Shown: piece after piece, positions 1-17,958 of the stretch
Position numbering within the stretch: the stretch's first letter is position 1
How the letters are laid out: every line of letters starts with the position of its first letter
From: Metridium senile
Lineage: Eukaryota > Cnidaria > Anthozoa > Actiniaria > Metridiidae
Reading direction: 5' to 3'
NCBI GenBank assembly: GCA_949775045.1
Contig: OX459108.1
Coordinates: forward strand, 4,139,461-4,203,460
Length of the DNA: 64,000 bases
Position numbers and translations under genes: made by a program
The notes under the pieces: generated by a model
What the model saw: the letters and a program-made list of their open reading frames with translations, nothing else
The model's database searches: none
What the model was told of the DNA's origin: nothing

Positions 1-243
1 GGCTGAAATCTGAGCCTAGTATGCAGTATTCTACATTTTTTTTGGAAATAGCTGACTGTATATATAACCTTTCATACCGGTCCTACCTTACTGTCCTATT
101 TAATAATTGACATAACCATCATGTGACTTCCTACATGAAGTAGTTACCTTCTTGCCAAGCAAGCTGCCCAGTCCTCACACACATGCTCAACTAAGTCCCG
201 ACCTCCCACTCATTGTTTGAAAGTGATGACAATCAGTACTTAC

Positions 244-3200
244 TGTTTTTCAAGATCTTCAACCATTCTATCGATAGCTTCTTCAGGAACTTTTCCTTCA
301 CCTCCATAGCTTAGATTATCAACAGTAGGATAGATATCCTCACCACTAGAAAAAGTAAAAAATACAAAGTCATAAACAAAGTTTGCGTGTAGATCAAAAT
401 GTTTGAGGTTTCTATAAATTTGTTCCATTTCATCTTTTTACCAAACCTTTCCCCTCATATTCCCTGACTTCAATTTCAGAGAGTTTGGAATTTACTTATT
501 CATTTCATGGGAAGAAACTTTGAGTAGCAAGTAAATTGCTGATCTACAATGGACATTTTAGTATGTGTTGCCTTGGAAATACAGTCGATTGACTTCTAAC
601 AATTTACAATTTTTCTTGTTTGTGTTTGAAGGTCTAGTTGGTTGTGTGTAACAGGGAACCGCAGTAAGACTACGTTTACATAGTACCGGACAAACTTTGT
701 TGGTCAATAGAACAACCATGACATGCTGTTTACAAGGTCCAACTGATCAATATTTTCATTCTGTTCAGACGAGACCATCGGAACCAGACATTGAGTGGTT
801 TTAACATCTGCCCATGCACACTGGGCTGTTTATGGATGTACGTTTAAACGGTACAGGACTAATTTTTGACCAGGCCGGCTGAAAAATTGTCCTCGATTTT
901 GCAGGTTTAATATTTGACTGGTTACGCATCCAAATTGTTGCACATTGCACGTGTGAACTGAACCCCTAAACATTTGATTTTTTTTCGCCTAAGACAAGTT
1001 TACTGTATTGCTAACTTACATTTAGTGCGGTCAAGTGTGAACTGAACTCCAAAGCATTTCATTTTTTGTCCAGTCGGAAATTAGACTAGTACCGTGTAAA
1101 CGTAGGGCCTAAGACAAGTTTACTGTATTGCTAACTTACATTTAGTGCGGTCAAGTGTGAACTGAACTCCTAAGCATTTCATTTTTTGACCAGTCAGAAA
1201 TTAGACTAGTACCGTGTAAACGTAGCGCCTAAGACAAGTTTACTGTATTGCTAACTTACATTTAGTGCGGTCAAGTGTGAACTGAACTCCTAAGCATTTC
1301 ATGTTTTGACCAGTCGGAAATTAGACTAGTACCGTGTAAACGTAGCGCCTAAGACAAGTTTACTGTATTTCTAACTTACATTTAGTGCGGTCAAGTGTGA
1401 ACTGAACTCCTAAGCATTTCATTTTTTGACCAGTCGGAAATTAGACTAGTACCGTGTAAGCGCAGCCTAAGACAAGTTAACTGTACTGCTAATTAACTTA
1501 CACGTCATCCTTCTTTTTGTTGTATTTGCCCATGTCTGGTTTTATCTGCTTAACTAGTCTGCTGTACTGTCTTTGCTGGGCCTGGGCATAATCTGAGAAA
1601 CCTTGATCAGGATTCCTTTTCTTTCTTTTCCTCTCCAGTCTCTCAGCCTCATCGGCTGTCATCTGTAACATCTTTTGCCTGTCGTAATCCTCTCCACTTG
1701 CCTCGGCAGCCTGTTAAACAATGACAATATGAAAATAAATAAACAATATAATACTTAATATATATTTACAAACATGAATTTGATTAAAATTCTTAAGGTT
1801 ATTCATTGTGGATATGAAATGAATAGAAAGTTATTGTATGTATAGGAATCATTGTCAATTAAAATATTTTTTCAACTAGTAACATTTAAAGTGATAATTC
1901 AACATATTTGAATGCCAAGCTTTCAGCCATATTGACCATCAGCATGTAGTGTTAACTAGTCATCCTAGTTGAGCATCTTGTTAATATCTGGTAAGTTCAT
2001 TACACGATATTGGCATGTAAAGCCTCTGTCAAACGGCAATGATAGTTCATGATAGTTCCAACTATCATGTGTACTTGACCACCAACTATCATGCACTATC
2101 ATGGACTATCATAGAGTTTGAACATGCTCAAATTTCACATCATGATAGTCGATGGTAGTTTTTGCCGTTTGACAGCGCATACAGGATAGTTGATGATAGT
2201 TGAGACGCCTTCAACTATCATCAACTATCATAGCCGTTTGACCTCCACTTAACCCTAAATCTGCAAGAACTTACATGGACTTTCAAGTTTCTGCCAAGAT
2301 TTTATTAAGATATTCCCATTAAAGATCCTTGCAAGAAATTTACTTGCCAAGGTTTTAGTAAGATCTTGCATGATCTTACATGAATCTTGGTAAGATGTTC
2401 AACCTCAGATTCCAAGTTAATCTCACAAATATCGAAAGTCTTAATGAGAAAGGTCTATATATAGAAGGTACCCTATAGAATTACAATATTGTGATTACAA
2501 AGTCAATTTTAATCACAATCTTAAATTATCATATGTTTAAATAATAAAGGGTAATCAGACTCTATTGTTAGGGTAGAGGGATACATTTTGTGTGTTTGTA
2601 AATGAATTGTGATAAGAGCTCATATGTGGTCTAATACACGAATAGATCGATATAGTGTAATGGTAAACCCAGTTTAACATAACTCATCAGGGGCTAAGAT
2701 GTCAAACTGTTGTCATTATGGTAGATGACAAACGTGTTCCATACTCCAAGGCCTTACAGCTTAACCCTACACACGGTTTCCATAGATGTATATGTGTATT
2801 AGATGAGTGAAATTGGTTGTAATTGTGTCAGAGAAATGTAAGTTGTTTAAATAATAAAGGGTAATCGGACTACTACCTTGCGGGCCTCTTCTTCCTCATT
2901 CTCCCAGTCTATTCGTCTTTGTCTTGCGTCAAAGTTTGACGGCAATTTACTTCTCTTGTCTTCTTCAGCTACTTCTTGATGGTTCATTTTACGAGCTTCA
3001 TTCTGACAGATAATAATAATAATAATAGTTTGTTTTATAGCACTTGTTGCAGTCATTACAAGTGGGTCAGTATTTCTTTACACATGTTTGAGAATTAACT
3101 TTAGTTAAAAGTTACAAAATGTTAGGTAATATAATGAAATTTGTACACCGTAAAAAAATGTTAACTTTACTGACGTTTCGAGCTTTAGTCCTTCGTCGAT

Positions 3201-3696
3201 TGGCCAATAACAGTCGATATCAGTTAAGTAACTATATTGATTGATATTAAAATGGAAACTAGCGAGTAAACTAGTATATTGATATTAATTTAATGATTTT
3301 CATCGGTTTCATCGATATTTCGAAAATATTTCGAAAATATTTCATAGTTCAAGAGCATGAACATTAAACCAAACACATACACGATGACTCTATTAGACAA
3401 ACTGTATGAAGCTTAACAATAACATGCCTACCCTTCTTAGATGGAGTTCTTTCAATCGCTTCATTCTTTCGGCTCTCTTGTCCGTACTTGATGTTGAAGA
3501 CGACGATGACGCATTTGATGTACTCGCTCTTTCGCCATCTTCTACCTCTTTATTCTCCGTTGAAACCTGAAAAGTACAGCAGATATTATCATTAATAAAC
3601 ACTCGTTTGACTACATGTCTATAAATTAAAAGAAAATCATTTTAAAACCGATGTTTTGGGGTGATAAAAATCGAGTTTTACTTTTTGTGACGCCAT
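244..3696 (-). CDS. SYF2: SYF2 pre-mRNA splicing factor, 3' end outside window
   Basis: SYF2 is a spliceosome component of the Prp19/NTC-associated machinery in the nucleus. Five exons are readable on the minus strand: 3682-3696 (MASQK), 3432-3566, 2877-3002, 1502-1710 and 244-345, all with GT-AG borders and consistent phases (0, 0, 0, 2). They give 195 residues before the last visible donor at 243, so the C-terminal exon lies left of base 1. Recognition is by family-specific stretches: [43 protein letters not shown] and [14 protein letters not shown], which match the animal SYF2 order. The N-terminus is a Ser/Thr-rich variable segment, as is usual in this family. The start is the first ATG (AAGATGGCG context), followed after 15 nt by a splice donor. 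It is transcribed divergently from the thiolase gene, with 185 bp between the two ATGs. Confidence 0.93.
987..1466. repeat. 120-bp tandem repeat, four units
   Basis: Four near-identical 120-bp units start near 987, 1107, 1227 and 1347, with a partial unit on either side. Each unit ends in ACCGTGTAAACGTAG. The reverse form of that string (CTACGTTTACATAGTACCGG) occurs near 670, so the array looks like the amplified end of an inverted-repeat element spanning about 661-1485. It sits inside SYF2 intron 4 and ends about 35 bp before exon 4. No coding potential was seen. Confidence 0.85.
2028..2251. mobile_element. MITE-like foldback rich in ACTATCA motifs
   Basis: The termini are TCAAACGGCAATGATAG on the left and the complement CTATCATAGCCGTTTGA on the right. 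The interior has many copies of ACTATCA/TGATAGT in both orientations. The element lies in SYF2 intron 3. A possible CCTC target duplication flanks it but is not clear-cut. Confidence 0.7.
3123..3200. repeat. Fragment of the GACGTTTCGAGC foldback family
   Basis: The stretch from TAATATAATGAAATTTGTAC to ACTGACGTTTCGAGC matches the left half of the foldback at 55048-55235. Only one arm is seen here, in SYF2 intron 2. Confidence 0.6.
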
Positions 3697-3881
3697 CTTG
3701 AAATTAGAGAAATACGCCTGCAATACTCATTTACAGCGTTCAACTTGATTTATTGATGCGTACGCATATTCATATCAAATTACCGCTGTGTAGCTGCACT
3801 CACGGCCCATGTGTACATTTTAGCTGTGATTTTATTTTATTTCAGATTTATTTTTTTCGTACCAAATATTTAAATTTTAGG
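3697..3881. promoter_or_regulatory. Divergent SYF2/ACAT promoter region
   Basis: This is the 185 bp between two start codons that point away from each other. No TATA box was recognised. The base before the ACAT ATG is preceded by a polypyrimidine tract and TTTTAG, so a 5'UTR intron acceptor at about 3880 is possible. Bidirectional use is inferred from the layout only. Confidence 0.6.
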
Positions 3882-10918
<7,037 letters not shown>

Positions 10919-11024
10919 TATGTGTTGTGGTTGTCATGGTAATGTGGGGCTCATGAATCTACAAATATGAGCAGTCCCTGATAGAAAATAGTCAACACAG
11001 GAAGCCCAATATGGGTAAAGTATC

Positions 11025-11146
11025 AATAGCTGTTATTATGGATGCATGCAGATGAAACAGCAAGCATTGTATTGACCCAATAGCACTGGTGTGTTTCTTA
11101 AAACAAAAGAATATCTCATTTGCATGCATCCATAATAACAGCTATT
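11025..11146. repeat. Foldback hairpin in the ACAT 3' region
   Basis: CAATAGCTGTTATTATGGAT at 11025 is the inverted copy of ATCCATAATAACAGCTATTG ending at 11146. It shares the AATAGCTGTTATTA end with the hairpin at 43546-43692, so the two are one family. It lies about 107 bp after the ACAT stop codon and would be in the 3'UTR if transcription runs to the AATAAA at 11333. Confidence 0.75.
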
Positions 11147-11332
11147 GCGCCTTTAGACAGGAGCCCATTATAATTACCGGGAGCATAGTCAATTATTGTT
11201 TTTCTCAGACTGGCTATGTTTAGATTCAGTATTTGGCTTCTGTTCACCATGTTGGTTTTTGTTAATGAAAAAGTTAATTTATGCATGGCAAAGACATTGC
11301 AATTTGATTGGCTAAAATTATTAATTATATTT

Positions 11333-11338
11333 AATAAA
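11333..11338 (+). terminator. Candidate ACAT poly(A) signal AATAAA
   Basis: AATAAA lies 415 bp after the ACAT stop codon. Further AATAAA hexamers at about 11890 and 12110 are alternatives. Which one is used cannot be read from the sequence. Confidence 0.4.
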
Positions 11339-11359
11339 ATAAGATGTATGCTCTGGTAA

Positions 11360-11819
11360 AGGTATCAGGGGACGTTCGCGGCCAATGTTCATTAACTCCT
11401 CATAGCACACTAACTACTGAAGTAATCCCTATAAAAGTATATACAATTTCTATAAAAATAGCAATTTTTAGCGATTTTTATAGAATTCTTACAATAACTT
11501 CAAAACGCAACAAGATATCAAAAAAATGAGGCACGGTTTTAGACTTAGGTATTAATCATCAATTATGCAAAGTTTGAATGAAATCGGTTGTAATCCGGTG
11601 TTCCTGGGACTTCTTAAAAATGAGCTTTAAAAAATCATGATACCCACTAAAAAAAGTGGAGAAGTATTTCTTCAAAACAAATCACATAGATGCAATATCC
11701 ATTTATTCAGCTTTAAGAAAATGTATACTTTAAAATTTATAGTGATAACTTCAGTAGTTAGCGTTCTACAGTTCTATGAGGAGTTAATGAACACCGGTCG
11801 CGAAGGTCCCCTGATACCT
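11360..11819. mobile_element. 460-bp MITE, TSD TAA
   Basis: The inverted ends AGGTATCAGGGGAC and GTCCCCTGATACCT are followed inward by the inverted pair TTCATTAACTCCTCATAG / CTATGAGGAGTTAATGAA. TAA flanks both sides (11357-11359 and 11820-11822). The 3-bp TAA target is typical of PIF/Harbinger elements, so that class is inferred. Confidence 0.85.
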
Positions 11820-12272
11820 TAATGGACTCCTGCTTTAGAGTAGGGTAGGCTGGTAGTGGTGAATATTGAAAAGCACTATATACATGTTGAATAAAACAAA
11901 GTGTCATTGGCAGGGGATGGGGGTGGGGATCTTAGGTGACTGGGGTGGGTCTGGTAGCTAGCCAATTTCACATTTATATTTAATATTTATTTATCAAAAA
12001 AGGCTTGGCAGTTGAGAACAATAGCAGGTCGTGATATTAATTTGATTTGGTCTAAAATGTAAATTAATAATAATATGTTGTGGTAATATTTTTGAGCTGT
12101 GTATATTTGATAATAAAGAGATGTTAAAGAGGAATAGATTTAAATGTAAAACTTGTACTTGATTTTAAAATATATATATACATACATACAGGTATAAATG
12201 TACATAATTACAGATTTATGTAAAACTTGTAATAATTGGTTTCTACAAAGCTACAGATATACTGATTCTATT

Positions 12273-12468
12273 ACTGCAATTTTCAACTTTCTGCGAACTC
12301 AGAAATTCCCACGGCTTGCTGTGAAATACATTTTTTAATAGATGTTGTCAATCAAAATCAATAAGTCAGTACCTTTTAAATCCTTGATTGACAGCAGCAA
12401 AATACATATTATTTTTACAACAAGCTGTTGGAAAGTCTGAGTTCGCAGAAATTTGAAAACAGCAGTAG
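12273..12468. mobile_element. MITE-like foldback
   Basis: The left arm has TTTCTGCGAACTCAGA and the right arm has TCTGAGTTCGCAGAAA, with further inverted matches inward (TTGATTGACAGC area). The element is about 196 bp and lies between the convergent ACAT gene and the minus-strand gene at 12588. Confidence 0.75.
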
Positions 12469-12506
12469 TCATTTGAAATTCACAATTTGCGAGTCTTGAT
12501 GCAATG

Positions 12507-12512
12507 TTTATT
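12507..12512 (-). terminator. Candidate poly(A) signal for the minus-strand gene
   Basis: TTTATT on the plus strand reads AATAAA on the minus strand, 76 bp past the stop codon of the gene at 12588-14115. Confidence 0.4.
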
Positions 12513-12587
12513 GCTGTAACATTAGCCTGTATTGCTAGTGTTCTGTAACAGCTGGCAGCAACACAGTCTAGCTAGGGTAACATTAGC

Positions 12588-14115
12588 TCAGATTGTTTGA
12601 TTGTGACTTTTGTTATGATAGAACTTATGCATAGAGTCTTGTCTACTGGGGCATTTCTCTTCTCCTAATGCATCTAGTAGTGTATTCCTGTAATCCATTA
12701 TTTCATTATAATGTCCGCTAAGAGATAGAACATCATTGTTTCTCTTTGCCTCCTTATGAAAGGCTGGTGTTTTTAACTCATACCACCGTGGTTTAGGACC
12801 TCGAATTCTCTCTAGTTCATCAGTACATTTTTTCTTCAGCAACCTCTCCTCTTCAAGTTGTAGTCTTTCCACCTTTAGTCTAGCTAATTGCTCACGGTAT
12901 GGAGTTGTAAGTCCACTTAATGTTCTTGACCCAAGCATATCTTCCTCTGCATTACGAAATAACGACATGTCAAAAGCTTTGACCGATGTAGAGCGAATGT
13001 CTTCGTCAAAGTCACTTGTGATGTTACCCTGTGCTGTAGACTTCAATACTGATGCTTCTAGTGGGTTAGTTGTTCCCAGTTTGTCTAGATTTATTGGAGG
13101 GCTTTTCATACGATGTACAGGATTAAGAAACCAATCAGAATTGAGACTTGTGTTTAACATATTTGAATTACCATCTTTAAGTCGTGTAAGTTCCTCACAA
13201 GGCTCGTCGTCAAAGTCTGATAGATTTATTGCGAGATCTTGAGGATCAAATTCATGAGCTGTAGTTTCATAATTGGAGAATCGTACAGATTGTGAAGATG
13301 TTGGTCGTAGAATTCCGCTTGCTGAAGTTGGTCTGATTGTCATGTTGGAGTTACTACGGTAACCTGTATCCTTATACCTGTGTAAAGTCAATTATGATTA
13401 GTATATGACCAGTGCATTACATAATGTAACATACACATAAAGACACAGCTCAAGCCCTGTAGAAAAATTTTCAGAGTAAAAAAGCCAAGTTAAAAAACAA
13501 AATTATGTATTTTATGTGCAAGGCAGCCAAAGTTTATGAAGCATATTCACTCAAAAAGCACAAGAAAAAATATGCTCCTTCAATAAGAAAGTACAATTTG
13601 TAAATAATGTTTTTATTGAGAAGTTATTAATGTGGAAGATAAAGTCATTTTTAGAAGAAATTAATTTTAAATGGCAAATTATAACAAATGATTTTAAGGG
13701 AAAATTTGCATATATTTTTCTAAAACCATCTCTCTCAAAGTATATTAAGAAAATAAAACTAAGATGTTTCTAAATCCATATAAATGGCATGAAATCCGAT
13801 TTACCAGATGCAGGAAAGACTGCAAAAGAGCCACGATTTAATTATTGCAAGATCTGTATCTTGCACTAATCGTTATAAATTAAAACTAAAAAGCTCAGAC
13901 AAATAATAACAATCATACAGTTTGAATCTTCCAATCTAAAGCAGCTTATTCCTTGCAACTTTATAATGCATTTACCTCATTGAAGTTCTTTGTCCTCGTA
14001 AAATAAAATCTTCGTCTGGATTCCGTTTCTTGGTGCCCTTCGTTGGCAATGGCCGCCAATTAAACGGCGAACTGCTATCCAAAGGAGCTTTTCTGGTCAT
14101 ACTACTGGTGTACAT
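12588..14115 (-). CDS. Unrecognised two-exon protein, 309 aa
   Basis: Exon 1 is 13976-14115 and exon 2 is 12588-13377. The junction splits an Arg codon (ATG AG|G TAT), with good GT and CAG borders, giving 309 aa. I do not recognise the family. The N-terminal half is Ser/Thr/Pro-rich and basic, with no signal peptide or membrane segment. The middle has acidic clusters (LSDFDDEPCEEL). The C-terminal third is a Leu/Glu/Lys-rich probable coiled coil (ARLKVERLQLEEERLLKKK), followed by the more conserved-looking RGPKPRWYELKTPAFHKEAK. A cytoskeletal or ciliary role is possible from composition alone, but this is a guess. The start is the first in-frame ATG; a second ATG six codons later is an alternative. 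Confidence 0.8.
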
Positions 14116-14473
14116 GGTTGCAAAGAGCACTAAGAAATCATATAAAGTATAAAATATTCAATCGAAAGGATAAAATGGTAGGTTTTATACGGAGGAATGT
14201 TCGTTAACCGGTTTGTAGTTCTTGGTTCATAGCAACCTGCAACCGAGCGAAAACAACTAGCGCCCAGGCTTCTCGCGGTTTGTGGGACGGATGATAGAAA
14301 AAATGCAATTTCACAGATATAATAATCAATCAAGATAAAATTTGAAAGCTGAAAACGAATAGAAAAAGAAGTAACAGTGCACAAGATTAAAGGCCCGAAA
14401 GAACTACCGGTCAATATCCCTCGGAAACGTAAATTCAGCTAAATTCCAACGAAAATCGCTGAAAGTCAGTCAG

Positions 14474-14705
14474 ACGGTTGATGAGAGCAAAAAAAAGACA
14501 CTGTAAGACACTGTAACATTTTTTGCCTTAATTCTTAATAAAATAAAATGAAACTCTTACAGTGTCTTTTTGTAGCTCTCATCAACCGTCTTAGGGAAAG
14601 GCAGCTAAATTCCAACCAAAATCGCTGAAAGTCAGTCAGACGGTTGATGAGAGCAACAAAAAGACACTGTTTCATTTTATTTTATTAAGAATTAAGGCAA
14701 AAAAG
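14474..14705. repeat. Rearranged foldback repeats
   Basis: ACGGTTGATGAGAGCA with AAAAGACACTGT occurs three times: forward at about 14474, inverted at about 14560-14593 and forward again at about 14640. An inverted TTAATTCTTAATAAAATAAA segment is shared. It looks like a foldback element followed by a partial second copy. Confidence 0.7.
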
Positions 14706-15132
14706 TGTACGCTTAAAAATCCCCATATATTCTATAGTAAATCAACACAAATAGTGAGCTTGGGCTACCTGTGCGCCAACTATCAAAAATTGATTTTGAA
14801 GAGACTCTTTTGCATATTCTCAAAGTTGGGCTTCCTGTGCTTTCAACCTGTTGAAAACGAGGCTCGTTCCAGTCTCCAAATTGATCAGCTGGGTGGCTGT
14901 TATTAATTCTTGCTTCAGTATATTATTCTTCGTGCAGTATATCTTTGATTTAAAACCTATTTCAAACAGATATTTCCAGTTTTAAAGGTAAGTTTGTTTT
15001 GTTTGTTGAGTTCGTGGTGAAGAAAGCGTTGTGTGAAGACACTAAACACGTCAGCGAGGATCCAAAGTTGTGCTGAAAACCACTTGAGTTTAATATTAAA
15101 ATATTTCGTTCTTCATCTTCATCTTTCATAGG

Positions 15133-17134
15133 ATGGAAACAGACTGGGTAGGATATAATTGTAAGTCAGGGCAGATTCTGTTTGTGTACAACAAAATAAC
15201 AGGACAACACAAGTGGCCTGCTGGGTTGGAAAATGTAAGTTCACTTGATAATAGACCACTTTTATACTTCCTTGTTTGTTGTCCCAGTTCAGATCACGTG
15301 ATGCTTCCCTTGGGAATTGTTTCTTTCACATGTAAATGATATAACACGATCATCATAAAAGAACAATTCTCAAGGGAGTGTCACAGTGAAATGGGCAATT
15401 TGCAGACAGGTTTTCAGCAGAAAGAAAAAAATGCAGAATCATAAAATTCAGAATCACAAAAATGCAGAATGATAAAATTCATAATTATCGTAAAAATGCA
15501 GAATGATAAAATGCTGTAGCTCAAGAATGAGGCTGTTCATTAAAAACTAAGTATTAAAAAGTATTTTACTGATTTGAGATTTTTTCTAATTTCAGGGAAT
15601 AGAAGGAAGGGTTATGCAGGGCTATCCTGTTATTTATAAAGAGTTTGCAACAATTGCAACACAAACAGATGACTATGGCTGTAACAATGGATGTATGTCC
15701 ATGTATATCAATACAGATCCAAGTCATGCTTCCAACATCTCAGAAGTTACATTACCTCAACCACAACCAAGTGTTTCAAGTGAAGATAGCTTGGATAGTG
15801 AACCGAGTCCAGAGAATACCTTGGAAGATGGAGATGAACAAGACATTAAAGACCAAGGCCTGGATGGAAATTCAGAAATATCGAGACTTGTTGAGGAAAC
15901 ATCTCCACCTGAAAATAACTTGGTAGACAACAGCAATGAGGATGGTGATAATGATAATGCTAGTGATGATCCAGAAAACACATTGAAAGATGGAGATGAA
16001 CAAGAGAATTACCAAGACTTGGATGAAATATCTGAAATGTTGAGAGTTTTAGAGGAATTTCCAACTGAAATTAAATTGGACAACAGCAATGATGGTGATA
16101 ATGATGGTGATGATGATGGTGATAATGATGATGATGGTGATAATGATTATGACAATAATGGTGATGGTGATAATGATGATGAAAATGATGGTGATAACAA
16201 TGATGGTGATAATAATGATGGTAATGATGATGATGACAATAATGGTGATGATGACAATGACGGTGGTGATGATGATGATGATCGTGATAATAACTCTCGT
16301 GATAATGACGATATTAATGATCCTGAATTTCAAGTAGAAAGTAATCTTTATGACATGAATATGAATCACTCTGGAAAAAGGACTTATGAATGTTCATATT
16401 GCAAGAAGAAGTTTACACGCAAGTTTAATTTGAGTGCACATCTTAGAACACATACTGGAGAGAAACCCTTTGAATGTACTTATTGCAAGAGGAGGTTTGC
16501 TAACAAGGCTCATTTAAATGAACATCTTAGAACACATACTGGAGAGAAACCCTTTGAATGTTCTTATTGTAAGAAGACGTTTGCATTCAAGGGCAGTTTG
16601 AAAGCACATCTAATAAAGCATACTGGAGAGAAACCCTTTGAATGTACTTACTGCAAGAAGAAGTTTTCACAGAAGGGCAGTTTAACAATACATTTTAGAT
16701 TACACACTGGAGATAAACCCTTTGAATGTACTAATTTTAATTGCAAGAAGAAGTTTACACAAAAGGCAAATTTGCTTCAACATCTTCGAGCATGCACTGG
16801 AGAGAAACCCTTTAAATGTACTAATTGCAAGAAGAGGTTTTCACACAAAAGCACCTTGAATGCACATTTTAGAACACATACTGGAGAGAGACCCTTTGAA
16901 TGTACTGTTTGCAAGGAAAAGTTTACAGACAAGTTTTACTTAAGTACTCATCTAAGAACACATTCTGGAGAGAATCCCTTAGAATGTACTTGTTGCAAGA
17001 AGAGGTTTGCACACAAGGGCAATTTAACAAGACATTATAGATTACATACTGGAGAGAAACCCTTTGAATGTACTCATTGCAAGAAGAAGTTTGCACATCA
17101 GTCTACTTTGAAAAATCATCTTAAAAGACATTAA
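15133..17134 (+). CDS. WW-like module plus nine C2H2 zinc fingers
   Basis: Exons 15133-15234 and 15596-17134 join in phase 0 to give 546 aa; an acceptor (TTTCATAG) directly precedes the ATG, suggesting a 5'UTR intron. Exon 1 codes a WW-like module: Trp5, Gly13, then FVYNKITGQHKW with Trp28 and Pro29, so it may bind proline-rich partners. Next comes an acidic region whose (GAT/GGT/AAT)-rich core is an in-frame microsatellite (16084-16310). The C-terminus has nine C2H2 fingers joined by TGEKP-type linkers, indicating a nuclear DNA-binding protein. Finger 5 is odd: CxxxxC spacing and a final Cys instead of His. The helix residues (-1,2,3,6) vary between fingers: RFNA, NAHE, FGSA, QGSI, QANQ, HSTA, DFYT, HGNR, HSTN. 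The stop falls within a finger linker, and decayed finger sequence follows. Confidence 0.88.
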
Positions 17135-17478
17135 CTAGAGGAAAAAAACGTTCAAATGTTGTTATTGTAAGGGACTTGTCAGAAATTAGCAGGGGGGGAG
17201 GAGGGGTGGAAACTGGGGGAGGGTCATCACTTTTTAAGAACCTAAAAAGGGAGGGTCACAAAATAATAAACCACCAAAAATGAGGATTGTGCAAAAGAAG
17301 ACACCTTGACATAGGGTAGGGTCAAGATATTATGATCCTTTACTTTGGGAGGGTCATGAAATTTTCATCACTTCATTTCAAAACTCCACCCCCCCCCCCC
17401 CCTCCCCCCTGCTAATTTCTGACAAGTCCCTAACAAGAAGTTTTCACAAAAGTTGAATTGTTTTTACATCTTTGAATT
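17135..17478 (+). pseudogene. Decayed zinc finger 10, split by a MITE
   Basis: After the stop, ACTAGAGGAAAAAAACGTTC aligns with the ACTGGAGAGAAACCC linker repeated in the gene. Read in the shifted frame, the bases before and after the MITE (17171-17430) join as F-K-C-C-Y-C-N-K-K-F-S-Q-K, a finger start. So the gene once had more fingers; an indel at the linker created the current stop. Confidence 0.75.
17171..17430. mobile_element. 260-bp MITE, TSD TAA
   Basis: The inverted ends GGGACTTGTCAGAAATTAGC / GCTAATTTCTGACAAGTCCC are followed by G-rich and C-rich tracts. TAA flanks both sides (17168-17170 and 17431-17433). It interrupts the decayed tenth finger. It contains an AATAAA (17265) that could serve the zinc-finger gene as a poly(A) signal. 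Confidence 0.9.
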
Positions 17479-17958
17479 TAGTCCATGGGCCAAGACCCCT
17501 CAAATATGTGTTTCGGTACCACTCGGAGGGACAAATGCTATCATATATCTTTTTAATCCTTGGAGCCTGTAGTTTATGATTATGGGTGATAGCAATGCTG
17601 AAACGGTAGCTTTTCTGCTTTTATCACGTGGTTTTATGACGTCATCAGTATTATTAAACATTTCCTTATCTTAAATGATTAAGTGTTTATTGCAATTAAA
17701 TTTACTTCATTTGCACACTTCATATCGAGAAAGTGCAAGAAAGGTATAAAAGACACAATCAAGAAGTTTAAGGATAACTTACAACATATTTCGTTGCCAT
17801 GGCAACCTATTGTTCACTTTGTAGAAATATTTATAAGAGCATTGCTTTATTGTCATAGTTTTAACTGTTCTGTTTTACTAATTCAGTTTTTCATGCTTCA
17901 CAAACAATTGTGAGGTCTACATTTATACTAAAATTGCTTGCTAGTGTTCATAGCCACC

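Noticed and set aside
987..1466. Regularly spaced repeat considered as a CRISPR-like array
   Set aside because: Units are 120 bp with no distinct spacers, and the sequence is eukaryotic intron DNA.
3753..3881. Upstream in-frame ATG extending ACAT by 43 residues
   Set aside because: The extension is Cys/His/Phe-rich and unlike thiolase N-termini; the ATG at 3882 aligns with the family start and has an acceptor-like tract just before it.
16049..16369. Ile-rich antisense and Met-rich alternative-frame readings over the zinc-finger gene
   Set aside because: They are shadows of the GAT-rich microsatellite in the real coding frame.
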